Shown in pieces: positions 17,122-25,351 of a stretch of 59,397 nucleotides of DNA. Source of the DNA: Anabaenopsis elenkinii CCIBt3563 (GTDB lineage: Bacteria; Cyanobacteriota; Cyanobacteriia; Cyanobacteriales; Nostocaceae); contig NZ_CP063311.1 in the NCBI RefSeq assembly GCF_015245355.1, forward strand, positions 4,101,000-4,160,396. The letters are read 5' to 3'. Both the position numbers and the translations under genes were made by a program. The stretch's first letter is position 1. Each line of letters begins with the position of its first letter. The notes under the pieces were generated by a model. That model had not been told where the DNA came from, did no database searches, and saw only the letters and a list, made by a program, of their open reading frames with translations.

Positions 17122-18388
17122 ATTAAAGATTACAGCTTTATCGCCCTTAGCGATCGCCAGTAAAAAACAGGGTTCCGTCAGTGAAGCGGAAGACTATATT
17201 CCCGGTTCTGTGATTCGAGGGGCGATCGCATCTCAAATATTACAACTATCAGGCAATACAGAGCAAGATTTAACCACGGACGGCGGTGACTTTCAAGCAT
17301 TATTTTTAAATGACCAACCGGCGATTTTTCATAACGCTTATCCTGCTGTACCTGAAGCCATCAACGATATCATGGTTTTACCAGCTACAGCAGTCAGTTC
17401 TAAAACAAGTTCAGGATTCAAATCCAAAGGTAACGGAGTTTTTGATACTTTAATTGACCGTTTTTGTGCAGATGCATACAATTATTCGTATGATCCGAGT
17501 GACCCAAAATCTTTAGTAGATAAGACAGATACAAGGGTTGAACCTTTCGGCGGTTTTTATAGTTGTCATGATGGTGAATATCGCAGTCATTCTGTGAAAA
17601 AACGTTTTTTAACCAGAGTTGGTATTAACCGTCAACGCGCCACCTCTGAGGATGATATACTTTACAGCATTGAAGTTTTAAACGAGTCATTCCTTGAAAA
17701 TCCGCAAGAGAAAAATTGGCAACCTGTAGTTTACCAGGGGGAAATTTTAGTTGAGGATACCTTAGCCCAATCTTTGACGCAATTTATCAATCAAAATCCT
17801 TATATTTTCCGCTTAGGTGGTGCAACTTCTAGAGGTTTGGGTAAAGTTGAAATAAAAGCAGAAATTCAGGATAAAAAAACAGATATTCAACAAAGAATTG
17901 CCACATTTAATGATACAATAAGATCACGTTGGCAACTTTGGTCAGTATTTGGAGAACCTGAAGAAAACCTGTTAGAAAATCGCACATATTTTACTATAGA
18001 CCTGCAATCGGATACCATCCTAACGGAAAACTGGCAAAGAACTACAGTAATTTCCCCCTCAATGTTATGTGAATTTGTCGGTTTAGATGATGAATTTGCA
18101 CAACTTACCCATGAAGAAGCCAAAGACAACTTTATTAAATTAGAAGTAGCCTATAGTAGCTACAACTACCGTTCTGGCTGGAATTTGGCCTGGGGTTTGA
18201 TGAAAGATGTTGAATTAGTTACTAACAGAGGTGCTGTATATTTATTTAGTACCAATCAACTAGATATCTGGATAGATAAATTACAGGAATTGGAACTAAA
18301 AGGCGTAGGCGATCGCACCTGCGAAGGCTTTGGTCAAGTCCACATTTGTAATCAGTTTCATAACGTATTCAGGGAGAATCTAAAATGA
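17108..18388 (+). CDS. csx10: Csx10, Cas5-group RAMP protein of type III-D
   Basis: 426 residues. The N-terminus has the Csx10 signature EDYIPGSVIRGAIA after a Cas5/RAMP beta strand (ITALSPLAIASKKQGS). The C-terminal half has two Gly-rich loops, RLGGATSRGLGKVEI and LKGVGDRTCEGFGQVHI. Csx10 is the Cas5-like cap that holds the 5' tag of the crRNA and marks subtype III-D. The start overlaps the previous gene by 14 bases and the stop overlaps the next ATG by 4, so it lies in the middle of a continuous operon. A HIP1 motif sits inside the coding sequence. Confidence 0.85.
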   Translation: MQRIKLKITALSPLAIASKKQGSVSEAEDYIPGSVIRGAIASQILQLSGNTEQDLTTDGGDFQALFLNDQPAIFHNAYPAVPEAINDIMVLPATAVSSKTSSGFKSKGNGVFDTLIDRFCADAYNYSYDPSDPKSLVDKTDTRVEPFGGFYSCHDGEYRSHSVKKRFLTRVGINRQRATSEDDILYSIEVLNESFLENPQEKNWQPVVYQGEILVEDTLAQSLTQFINQNPYIFRLGGATSRGLGKVEIKAEIQDKKTDIQQRIATFNDTIRSRWQLWSVFGEPEENLLENRTYFTIDLQSDTILTENWQRTTVISPSMLCEFVGLDDEFAQLTHEEAKDNFIKLEVAYSSYNYRSGWNLAWGLMKDVELVTNRGAVYLFSTNQLDIWIDKLQELELKGVGDRTCEGFGQVHICNQFHNVFRENLK

Positions 18389-18798
18389 TTGCAGAAAACG
18401 ATTTACACAAACAATTTAAAATCCAAAAAGGTATTCGTCTAGTTGAAGATGATTTAGTGATTTGGATTGAAACCGCTTTAGATAAAACCAGTTATGGAGA
18501 TTTAGAAGAATCGCAATTTCGTAACTTAGTACGGGTAGCTGACACTACTGATAGTCCAGAAGTGATTAAAAACTTTATTCGCTATCAAGTAGGAAGGGAT
18601 AAAAAATGGGGTAGGGGTAGAGACTCTCTCGCCGAAAAGGTTATTTTAGATATTGATAGCAATATCAAGAAAACCGCTCAAACAATTGCTGATGCTCATC
18701 AAGCAGATTTTAAACCAATTTGGCTGGAATTAATTCGCCGCTACTTGGGTTATGGTGCGCGTCATTTGAAATATAAACGCGATGGTAAATGTAAATGA
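18385..18798 (+). CDS. Candidate small (Cas11/Csm2-like) subunit
   Basis: 137 residues, all predicted helical, charged, no Gly-rich RAMP loop. The stretch SPEVIKNFIRYQVGRDKKWG resembles helical parts of Csm2/Cas11 small subunits, which line the target RNA strand. Position immediately after csx10 with a 4-bp overlap supports a structural part in the complex. I recognise no named family with certainty. Another helical candidate is encoded at 24080. A repeat-bearing 109-bp gap follows, the first break in the operon. Confidence 0.5.
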   Translation: MIAENDLHKQFKIQKGIRLVEDDLVIWIETALDKTSYGDLEESQFRNLVRVADTTDSPEVIKNFIRYQVGRDKKWGRGRDSLAEKVILDIDSNIKKTAQTIADAHQADFKPIWLELIRRYLGYGARHLKYKRDGKCK

Positions 18799-18831
18799 CC
18801 CCACCCTAACCCTCCCCGCAAGCAGGGAGGG
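18799..18831. repeat. Dispersed CCCCACCCTAACCCTCCCC-type hairpin repeat
   Basis: CCCTCCC/GGGAGGG hairpin (18810-18831) preceded by CCCCACCCTAAC. The same phrase occurs within MITE copy 2 near 51965. It fills the gap before the CARF-RelE gene and hints that this gene arrived as a separate cassette. Confidence 0.6.
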
Positions 18832-18907
18832 AACAAGTCAAAAGAATGTGGAATTTCACAAATAATTAATATTAAATATCTAACCAAACAAGCAGGATAA
18901 AAAACAT

Positions 18908-20041
18908 ATGCGTCGGGTTGTTATTTCTACCATTGGGACTAGCTTACTAACGAATCAAATTAACCGTTCTGAGGAATCGGAAAAAGATTGGTATTCTCAT
19001 ATGAGAGATGCTGCTAATTTAACCTTAGAAAATACTTCAAAAGACGTTATATCAATAATTGAAACGCTCAAAAACAGAGCAATAGCCAAACTAGAAAACA
19101 GTTCAATTACTCAGATTAGGCTAGCTAGTGCGGAACTGAATGGTATTTATGGGTTGTATAAAGAAAAATTACAGCATGGAACACAAGATATTCACTGGTT
19201 AGTTTCTACCGATACCGCCCAAGGTAAAGCCACTGCGGAAATTGTCAAGGAATTTTTGCGTAAACAGGAATTATTTAATACGGAGATTTATACACCATCT
19301 GGATTATCAACAGCGACAACTCAATCATTTTCTGAAGGTATAGATGATTTACTCGTATGGTTACGTGAAAGAATCTTACCTTTGAAAGATAGTTACAAAA
19401 TTTGTTTTAACTTGGTTGGAAGTTTTAAGAGCTTACAAGGCTATTTAAATACAATCGGTATGTTTTACGCCCATGAGATAATTTATATTTTTGAAGGGAA
19501 AGAATCTAATTTAATTACAATACCTCGCCTACCAATTAAAGTAGATGAATCACTAATTGAACCTTATAAAGTTCAGTTAGCTTTAATGGCGGAAGGTGCG
19601 GGAATTTCTGGATCAGAAATTACAGAAATTCCCGAAGCTATCATTGGCGATTTTAATGGTAAAAAAGTTTTATCTACTTGGGGAAAATTGATTTGGGATG
19701 AGTGTAAACATAATTTACTATCCAAAAATTTATTAGAATTTCCCAAATTGGAATCTACAGACACATTCCGAGCAGATTACAACAGAATTAGAGATCCAAA
19801 ACAGAAAGTAACTCTACAAGAAGACCTGGCCAAAGTTTCAGCTTTATTAATTGCATCTAATGGAGACACCAGCGTACTTTTTCAACCAGTAAACTACACC
19901 CGATATCAAAATTCTAATAACATAGATCATTTTCGTGTTAACCGTAGTCTCAGAATTAGTTGCAAAGTTATAGAAGGAGGAATTTTATCATTGCGATACT
20001 ATGGAACCCACGACCATGTTCAACGCAGTGAAAGACTTTAA
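18908..20041 (+). CDS. CARF-RelE effector ribonuclease (Cami1-like)
   Basis: 377 residues. The N-terminal domain is a CARF sensor of the APE2256/TIGR02619 kind: VVISTIGTSLLTNQ at the start, then STDTAQGKATAEIVKEFL and FNLVGSFKSLQGYLN, a Rossmann fold that binds cyclic oligoadenylate. The C-terminal 90 residues (from about 285) do not contain a HEPN RxxxxH motif. They read like a RelE toxin (DLAKVSALLIAS, then ISCKVIEGGILSLRYYGTHDH). CARF-RelE proteins such as Cami1 cut ribosome-bound mRNA after CRISPR signalling. It is set apart from its neighbours by a 109-bp gap upstream and a 74-bp gap downstream. The Cami1 match is from memory, without alignment. Confidence 0.75.
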   Translation: MRRVVISTIGTSLLTNQINRSEESEKDWYSHMRDAANLTLENTSKDVISIIETLKNRAIAKLENSSITQIRLASAELNGIYGLYKEKLQHGTQDIHWLVSTDTAQGKATAEIVKEFLRKQELFNTEIYTPSGLSTATTQSFSEGIDDLLVWLRERILPLKDSYKICFNLVGSFKSLQGYLNTIGMFYAHEIIYIFEGKESNLITIPRLPIKVDESLIEPYKVQLALMAEGAGISGSEITEIPEAIIGDFNGKKVLSTWGKLIWDECKHNLLSKNLLEFPKLESTDTFRADYNRIRDPKQKVTLQEDLAKVSALLIASNGDTSVLFQPVNYTRYQNSNNIDHFRVNRSLRISCKVIEGGILSLRYYGTHDHVQRSERL

Positions 20042-20115
20042 AAATCACCCTCCTCTTTGCGCCTGGTGCGCATCTGCGTGAATAAATCCTCTCTTTTTTA
20101 GCATCCCTAAAGTTT

Positions 20116-20973
20116 ATGTTTGACACATTCAAAAACCGCCTAGAAATCACAGGTAAACTCACTACAATTACAGCCTTACGCATCAGTGCTGGACGTTCCA
20201 CAGAACCCATAGGCTCAGATTTACCTGTAATTAAAGATGCTTTAGGACAACCGTTAATACCAGGGTCGAGCTTTAAAGGTGCAATGCGATCGCGTCTTGA
20301 AAGTTTCCTCCGGGGTATTGTAGGTAATAATCGTAAATTAGTAGCTAATCCTGCAATTGAGGCGGAATGGTCAATTACCTCTCAGGAGATGAACAAATTA
20401 AAAGCATCCTGTAATGATGACCAAACCTTAACCCAAGAAATCCTCCAGCATACAGATTTAGTATCTCACCTGTTTGGTTCCCCTTGGATAGCGAGTAAAT
20501 TTCAAGTACGGGACTTAACCGTATTACCTGATACCTGGTTTGGACAGTACCAAGAAAGAGACGGTGTAGCTATAGATAGAGACACCGAAACCGCCGCAGA
20601 TGGTAAACTCTATGACTTCCAAATTGTTCCTGGGGGGACAAAATTTGACTTTAAAGCCGTAGTTGAAAACGCCCAAGAATGGGAACTGGGACTGTTGATG
20701 ATTGGGTTACACCAATTTGAGACAGAACAGATACCTTTAGGTGGTGGGCGATCGCGTGGCTTGGGTGTTGTTAAACTAGATATAGATAAAATGCGCTGGT
20801 TTGACTATCCCGAAAATCAACCACACTTATTACTAGATTATCTCAAAAAATTGGTAATGGGAGACGAAAGCGCCTACGAAGACGCAGGGGAATTTAAAGA
20901 TTATTGGGTAGAAAAATTAATTGAATACCTGACAAACAAAGTACCTAAGAATAATGCTGAAGTTCAGAGGTAA
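20116..20973 (+). CDS. Csm3/Csx7-like Cas7 RAMP subunit
   Basis: 285 residues with textbook type III Cas7 features: RISAGRSTEPIGSDLPVIKD at the N-terminus, then LIPGSSFKGAMRSRLES; HLFGSPWIASKFQVRD in the middle; ERDGVAIDRDTETAADGKLY; and the Gly-rich loop PLGGGRSRGLGVVKLD. The Asp in GSDLP matches the position of the RNA-cleaving aspartate in Csm3, so this subunit probably cuts target RNA. It begins a second gene run (20116-24700) and is followed after 2 bp by the PD-(D/E)XK-like gene. Confidence 0.88.
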   Translation: MFDTFKNRLEITGKLTTITALRISAGRSTEPIGSDLPVIKDALGQPLIPGSSFKGAMRSRLESFLRGIVGNNRKLVANPAIEAEWSITSQEMNKLKASCNDDQTLTQEILQHTDLVSHLFGSPWIASKFQVRDLTVLPDTWFGQYQERDGVAIDRDTETAADGKLYDFQIVPGGTKFDFKAVVENAQEWELGLLMIGLHQFETEQIPLGGGRSRGLGVVKLDIDKMRWFDYPENQPHLLLDYLKKLVMGDESAYEDAGEFKDYWVEKLIEYLTNKVPKNNAEVQR

Positions 20974-20975
20974 AT

Positions 20976-21593
20976 ATGGCTTTTAGTAATTACAAAAGCA
21001 TTGGTGAAGTTCTCAAAGCATTTCAAGTCACTTATACCGAAGCTAATTTTATCAGTGCTGTTGAATTTCAAGTATCTGATTATTTCCGGGAAGATTTGGA
21101 AATAATCATGGGGGATGGGGTTGTAAATAACTCAGAATTTGCCATTTGCGAAAATCTGATTTATCCCCTACTCAAAGAAGTTTGGAAAACATACCGGAAT
21201 CACTTCATTTTATGGAGTCATCAATCATTCAACTATGATGAAAATTTATCCGGGTTTCCTGAGTATATTTTGGCTAAACGTTCCCCATTAGGAAAAGTAG
21301 TTTTTGATCAACCATATTTCATTTTAGTAGAAGCCAAGCAAGATAACTTTGAAGCTGGTTGGGCGCAATGTCTAGCAGAAATGATTGCGGCTCAAAAACT
21401 AAATGCAGAATATGCCATTATTCTTTATGGGATAGTTTCTAATGGTCTTACATGGCAATTTGGGAAATTAGACACTGACAAATTTACCAGAAATATTACT
21501 CCCTACACCATTTATGAATTAAATAAATTATTTGCTGCTGTTAATTTTATTTTCCAACAGTGTCAAATACAGCTAAATAATTTAGTAGCCTAA
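20976..21593 (+). CDS. PD-(D/E)XK-like protein inside the cas operon
   Basis: 205 residues, no RAMP or CARF features. A putative nuclease core is seen: D111 in VVFDQPYF, then E119-A-K121 in FILVEAKQDNFEAGWAQCLAEM, with a following helix bearing Gln and Glu. This matches the D-ExK pattern of PD-(D/E)XK enzymes. The rest (YAIILYGIVSNGLTWQFGKL) resembles the C-terminal strands of predicted cyanobacterial endonucleases often annotated as hypothetical. It starts 2 bp after the Cas7 gene and ends 30 bp before the next, so it is part of the transcript. It could be an ancillary DNase replacing the missing Cas10 HD domain; that is speculation. I do not recognise a named Cas family. Confidence 0.6.
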   Translation: MAFSNYKSIGEVLKAFQVTYTEANFISAVEFQVSDYFREDLEIIMGDGVVNNSEFAICENLIYPLLKEVWKTYRNHFILWSHQSFNYDENLSGFPEYILAKRSPLGKVVFDQPYFILVEAKQDNFEAGWAQCLAEMIAAQKLNAEYAIILYGIVSNGLTWQFGKLDTDKFTRNITPYTIYELNKLFAAVNFIFQQCQIQLNNLVA

Positions 21594-21623
21594 AAACCAA
21601 TATTTTCTTTACCAATTTTAGTC

Positions 21624-22595
21624 ATGCACAAAAGATTTGTTAACCACTGTACCATTGATTTAACCATCATACCCAATGGACCAATTTTAATTAAATCTGG
21701 TAAAGAAGGCGCAGACCCCACTAAGCCAGATATGGAATTTGTCGAAACCTATCACCCAGGGGGACGTTCCATATATTTACCAGGAAGCAGTTTAAAAGGT
21801 GCAATTCGCGCCCATGGAGAACGCATAGTCAGGACTGTGGGGAGTGAAGAGCGTCCATCAGAGAATAATCAAAAACTTTGGGCAAATAACCCTGTAACAA
21901 AGGATTGTTATTTAGAGAATTTCAAAAAACACAATCAAAATGATTCTAATATCGGCAGCAATTTATATCAACTCTCCAGCTTTACAGACCAAATATTTGG
22001 TAATACTTCCATCGCTAGCAGACTGAGAATAGAAGACGCTTATCCTGATAAATCTGTACCCTTAAAACTGGAAGAAAGAAACGGCGTAGCTATTGATAGA
22101 GTATTTGGTTCTGTAGCAGTTGGTCCGTTTAATTACCAAGTCTGCACATCTGGACAATTTCACACGAAAATACATTTAAAAAACTTCACTTTGGGACAGT
22201 TAGGTTTAATTGGTTTGGTGTTGCGTGACTTAAATGATGGTTGGTTTGGTTTAGGTTTCGCTAAATCTCGCGGTTTGGGGACTGTTCAAGTGAAATTAAA
22301 TCAAGCTGTGGTGCAATATCCAGGTTGTATTTTGTCAGAAGATAAACAAATTTTAGCTTTGGGTCATCCAAAACAATGGTCTCACACTTACCTGTTAGGT
22401 GTAGGAGAATTTTTATCACCACAAGAAGCACAATTATATGGTTTCCCCACACCAGACCATCAAGATACACCTGTTGCTGCTCAAGAAATGGATTTAGGTT
22501 TTGGTGTGAAACTGACTTGGCCAGTAGGTACTGTTCATGATTTATTTGAGCGCGGTGTCAGGTCTTGGAGTGAATTACTGGGGGTAACTAAATGA
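21624..22595 (+). CDS. Cas7-like RAMP protein
   Basis: 323 residues. RAMP motifs: GGRSIYLPGSSLKGAIRAHGE, QIFGNTSIASRLRIEDAYP, ERNGVAIDRVFGSVAVGPFN and the Gly-rich GLGFAKSRGLGTVQVKL. It is clearly related to the Cas7 at 20116 (shared ERxGVAIDR and SIASR/WIASK segments) but has a longer N-terminal loop (KEGADPTKPDMEFVETYHP) and an extra 80-residue C-terminal extension rich in Pro and Gln. It should be a further backbone subunit. The stop overlaps the Csx19 start by 4 bp. Confidence 0.85.
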   Translation: MHKRFVNHCTIDLTIIPNGPILIKSGKEGADPTKPDMEFVETYHPGGRSIYLPGSSLKGAIRAHGERIVRTVGSEERPSENNQKLWANNPVTKDCYLENFKKHNQNDSNIGSNLYQLSSFTDQIFGNTSIASRLRIEDAYPDKSVPLKLEERNGVAIDRVFGSVAVGPFNYQVCTSGQFHTKIHLKNFTLGQLGLIGLVLRDLNDGWFGLGFAKSRGLGTVQVKLNQAVVQYPGCILSEDKQILALGHPKQWSHTYLLGVGEFLSPQEAQLYGFPTPDHQDTPVAAQEMDLGFGVKLTWPVGTVHDLFERGVRSWSELLGVTK

Positions 22596-23032
22596 CCGCT
22601 TTTGTAGGTGTGAAAAAAACCGTATCAGTGACCGAACTGCTACAATTAATTGATAAATTAGCCATTCAACCCAGCTACTATTTTTGTCGTTGGAGTCATC
22701 AAGTTAGTGAAAATTGGGAAACAGTACCGGAAGAAAAACATTTTCCCATGCTTGAGGGACAAATGTTTAATGAGGAATGGGAATTGAGATGGAAGCGAAA
22801 ACCAAAGGATAATTACGAACTTCTACTTTTAAGTATCGCCCCAACAGAACTAGATTTTATCAAAATAGGTGAAACCTGGGAAACGCAACAACGGGATGCT
22901 TACTTACTTTCTCCCACAGATAGACGCTTTCCCAAACACCTCCCACAGCCAAAAAACGATATCTCTCAGCGATATTTCATCGATAAAAACACCGCAACAG
23001 TCCACTTTGTCGCCCTGACAATCAAAAAATAA
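22592..23032 (+). CDS. csx19: Csx19-like type III-D protein (TIGR03984 family)
   Basis: 146 residues, acidic and aromatic. Recognised from the gene context and from segments such as EGQMFNEEWELRWKRK and TDRRFPKHL, which I associate with the small Csx19/TIGR03984 family, a subtype III-D hallmark that forms part of the complex in Synechocystis-like III-Dv systems. It overlaps the preceding RAMP gene by 4 bp (ATGA). No catalytic motif is seen. Structural role is inferred. Confidence 0.7.
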   Translation: MTAFVGVKKTVSVTELLQLIDKLAIQPSYYFCRWSHQVSENWETVPEEKHFPMLEGQMFNEEWELRWKRKPKDNYELLLLSIAPTELDFIKIGETWETQQRDAYLLSPTDRRFPKHLPQPKNDISQRYFIDKNTATVHFVALTIKK

Positions 23033-23075
23033 ACACTTTACCTGTAAACCTCTGCGTCTGTGCGTGATCATCAAT

Positions 23076-24077
23076 ATGACAAAAACTCCTAGCGACCCTG
23101 TAACCAAACCTTACCAACTCGTCCCTTTCCCCAAAGAACCCCCCAAGTTACAGCGACCAGTGGGACATCACAAATATTTTAGGAATCGCCTGCATGGTAC
23201 TTTATATCTTACCCTAAAAGTACAAACATCCTTACACGTTTCCACCGGCTTAGTTGTTCTCGGTAGCGACATTAACCGCAAAGTTTCCTTAATTAAAACA
23301 ATGGTGCAGGATGTTGACCAAAAACTGTCAATTCAAGGAAGTTCCCTCAAAGGTTGCATCCGTTCTGTATACGAGGCTATTACTAATAGTACCTTGGGGG
23401 TTGTAACTAATAAATATAAAGATAAAATGCCGCATGATCGTTTACCTTGTAAAAATAAAGAAAAACTTTGCCCAGCTAGTCGGGTTTTTGGGGCTTTAAA
23501 TTGGCAAGGGTTACTTGATTTTAATGATGCAACCTGTACAACAACGGATTTTTCTCTAGGTTTTATGCCTTCTTTATACTCTCCTCGTCCTAATACTCAG
23601 GCTTATTTCATCACAGGTAAAGCAGCAGGACGTAAATTCTATTTTACCACAAATAAAGCAATTGATAAAGGTGAAAATTCTGGAGTTGCGGTACAGCAAG
23701 CAGGAAGAGAATACACTTTTATGACCCAATTACACTTTAAGAATTTATTATCAGAAGAGTTAGGGACTTTGTTAATTGCTTTAGGACAAGACCCCAAATA
23801 TCCCATAGCTTTAAAAGTAGGTGGCGGTAAACCTATTGGTATGGGAACAATGACTGTGAGTATTGACAAAATTCTCCAACCGCAAGATTTAACACAGCGT
23901 TATTCATCCTATCAAGTCAGTGCACCTGATGAAATCACCGGGGAGAATTTAGCACAATTTAAACAGCAACATATTCAAGCTGCTCACTCTCGCTTAATTG
24001 AGAAACCGCAACTAGAAAAACTCGCCGCTATTTTACGTTACCCTAGCGATCGCCAACCACCAGCAGGAATCTATTAA
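23076..24077 (+). CDS. Cas7-like RAMP protein (TIGR03986-like)
   Basis: The ATG at 23076 is used; a GTG four codons earlier is also in frame. About 333 residues. RAMP features: VVLGSDINRKVSL, LSIQGSSLKGCIRSVYEA, and the Gly-rich KVGGGKPIGMGTMTVS. A cysteine set (LPCKNKEKLCPASRVFG) resembles zinc-binding insertions in large type III Cas7 proteins. The N-terminal 30 residues are Pro-rich. It follows Csx19 by 43 bp and is followed after 2 bp by the next gene. A small repeat-like segment (CTCTGCGTCTGTGCGTG) lies in the 43-bp gap. Confidence 0.8.
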   Translation: MTKTPSDPVTKPYQLVPFPKEPPKLQRPVGHHKYFRNRLHGTLYLTLKVQTSLHVSTGLVVLGSDINRKVSLIKTMVQDVDQKLSIQGSSLKGCIRSVYEAITNSTLGVVTNKYKDKMPHDRLPCKNKEKLCPASRVFGALNWQGLLDFNDATCTTTDFSLGFMPSLYSPRPNTQAYFITGKAAGRKFYFTTNKAIDKGENSGVAVQQAGREYTFMTQLHFKNLLSEELGTLLIALGQDPKYPIALKVGGGKPIGMGTMTVSIDKILQPQDLTQRYSSYQVSAPDEITGENLAQFKQQHIQAAHSRLIEKPQLEKLAAILRYPSDRQPPAGIY

Positions 24078-24079
24078 TT

Positions 24080-24700
24080 ATGACTATAACAGATAAACAA
24101 TGGGAAATTGCCCATGGGATCGCTCAAACATTAGTAAAAGAAGATACAGACGTCAACGAATTACGAAAAGCGATCGCATATTTACGGAGTATTGTCAATG
24201 AAACCAATGCCAGTGTAAAGTTTTTCACCTATCTGAAAACCCTCGTTAGATATGGTAGACAAATTGGACACAGTAGTAAAACTCTGCTATATTACCGCAA
24301 TATAGAATCAACCTGTAGTGATTACCTCAAAACCATTACCGATGCCACAACAATATTACAAATATTAGGCTGGGTATCTCGGCTAATGTTTTATTACAAA
24401 GATGGGGGTGTACCCATTGGCGAAATCGCCCCACCTAAAATATTGACTGTAGAATCAGCACGTCAACAAGAAATTGCTAAGGTAATGGAATCTCAGAATT
24501 TCCAAGTTGACCAAATCTTAGAAGCTAAAGTTACTAAAATCAGTGGTAATAAGGTGACCTATGAAATACTGGGAACTATTAAGTTAACCGAGAAGGAACC
24601 CAAGAAAGCTGGGTTACTTCAGGAAGGACAAACAGTGAATGTCAGAATCGTTTCTCTCAAAGAAGATGGGAGTATCAAAAGTGTGAAATGTGTAGAGTAA
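24080..24700 (+). CDS. Helical protein with C-terminal S1/OB-like domain; second small-subunit candidate
   Basis: 206 residues. Residues 1-130 are helical (LRKAIAYLRSIV, FFTYLKTLVRYGRQIGHSS, YYRNIESTCSDYL) and resemble Cas11-type small subunits in composition. Residues about 140-206 read as a small beta barrel: VDQILEAKVTKISGNKVTYE, then KAGLLQEGQTVNVRIVSLKEDGSIKS, the pattern of an S1/OB nucleic-acid-binding fold. It is the last gene of the plus-strand cas operon, 2 bp after the RAMP gene. I do not recognise a named family; helix bundle plus OB fold would suit contact with the crRNA-target duplex. Confidence 0.55.
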   Translation: MTITDKQWEIAHGIAQTLVKEDTDVNELRKAIAYLRSIVNETNASVKFFTYLKTLVRYGRQIGHSSKTLLYYRNIESTCSDYLKTITDATTILQILGWVSRLMFYYKDGGVPIGEIAPPKILTVESARQQEIAKVMESQNFQVDQILEAKVTKISGNKVTYEILGTIKLTEKEPKKAGLLQEGQTVNVRIVSLKEDGSIKSVKCVE

Positions 24701-24754
24701 ATAAAATCTCTCAAAATAGGTTGGGTTGAACCTAGCAAAACCCAACAGAACTAC

Positions 24755-25351
24755 TTAAAATCTTGCCATGTCCCCATTCCCTTCCTGAGATAAATAATTA
24801 ACTACCCGTGAAAATTCCTCAGTTAAAAAATCTGAGCCAGTGGTGATGTAAATCTGTAATAACTCTTGGTAAAACCAGAGAGTACCCTCTTTACCAAATT
24901 GGAACTCCTGCCAAATCCTACTACCATATTGGCGAGAATCTGCAAGTAATGATCTGGCATTATGTAACTTATCTGCTAAAGATACCAGGCGCACAGAGGG
25001 TGAAGCATGACGCAACTTTTGTAAATACCGCTGCTTACGTTCCTTCCAAGGGGGTTTGGGTGGTGTGTCCCACTCTGTACAACCATCAATAATGGTGACA
25101 ACGGCTTCACCAAATAGTTGATATATTTCTTGACGAGTAGCTTTTCCTCCCTGGTCTTCAATACTATCATGCAGTAAAGCTGCGATCGCCTCTTCTTCTG
25201 TTCCCCCAGCTTCCAATACTAAAGCCGCCACACTCAATAAATGAGCAACATAAGGAGTACCGTTAATTTTACGGGTTTGTTTAGCATGCAGAGATGTGGC
25301 GTAAACTAATGCTGACTCAAATTTTACCGTTAATTTTGGGGTGTTCATCAT
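24755..25351 (-). CDS. MESH1/SpoT-like HD hydrolase in the CRISPR locus
   Basis: About 199 residues from the ATG at 25351. HD-domain metal ligands of the RelA/SpoT hydrolase family are present: H in PYVAHLLSVAALV, HD and ED in AALLHDSIEDQGG, and D...N in LADKLHNARSLL. No synthetase domain follows, so it resembles small alarmone hydrolases (MESH1 type) that remove pyrophosphate from (p)ppGpp; other HD enzymes cleave cyclic nucleotides. Its start overlaps the end of the WYL-regulator gene by about 35 bp, so the two are co-expressed, opposite to the cas operon. A role in alarmone or cyclic-oligonucleotide control during CRISPR response is inference. Confidence 0.75.
   Translation of the reverse strand: MMNTPKLTVKFESALVYATSLHAKQTRKINGTPYVAHLLSVAALVLEAGGTEEEAIAALLHDSIEDQGGKATRQEIYQLFGEAVVTIIDGCTEWDTPPKPPWKERKQRYLQKLRHASPSVRLVSLADKLHNARSLLADSRQYGSRIWQEFQFGKEGTLWFYQELLQIYITTGSDFLTEEFSRVVNYLSQEGNGDMARF

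Noticed and set aside
24755..25351. HD protein as the missing Cas10 HD nuclease or Cas3'' homologue
   Set aside because: The H..HD..ED..D..N spacing and surrounding residues match RelA/SpoT hydrolases better than Cas3''-type HD nucleases.
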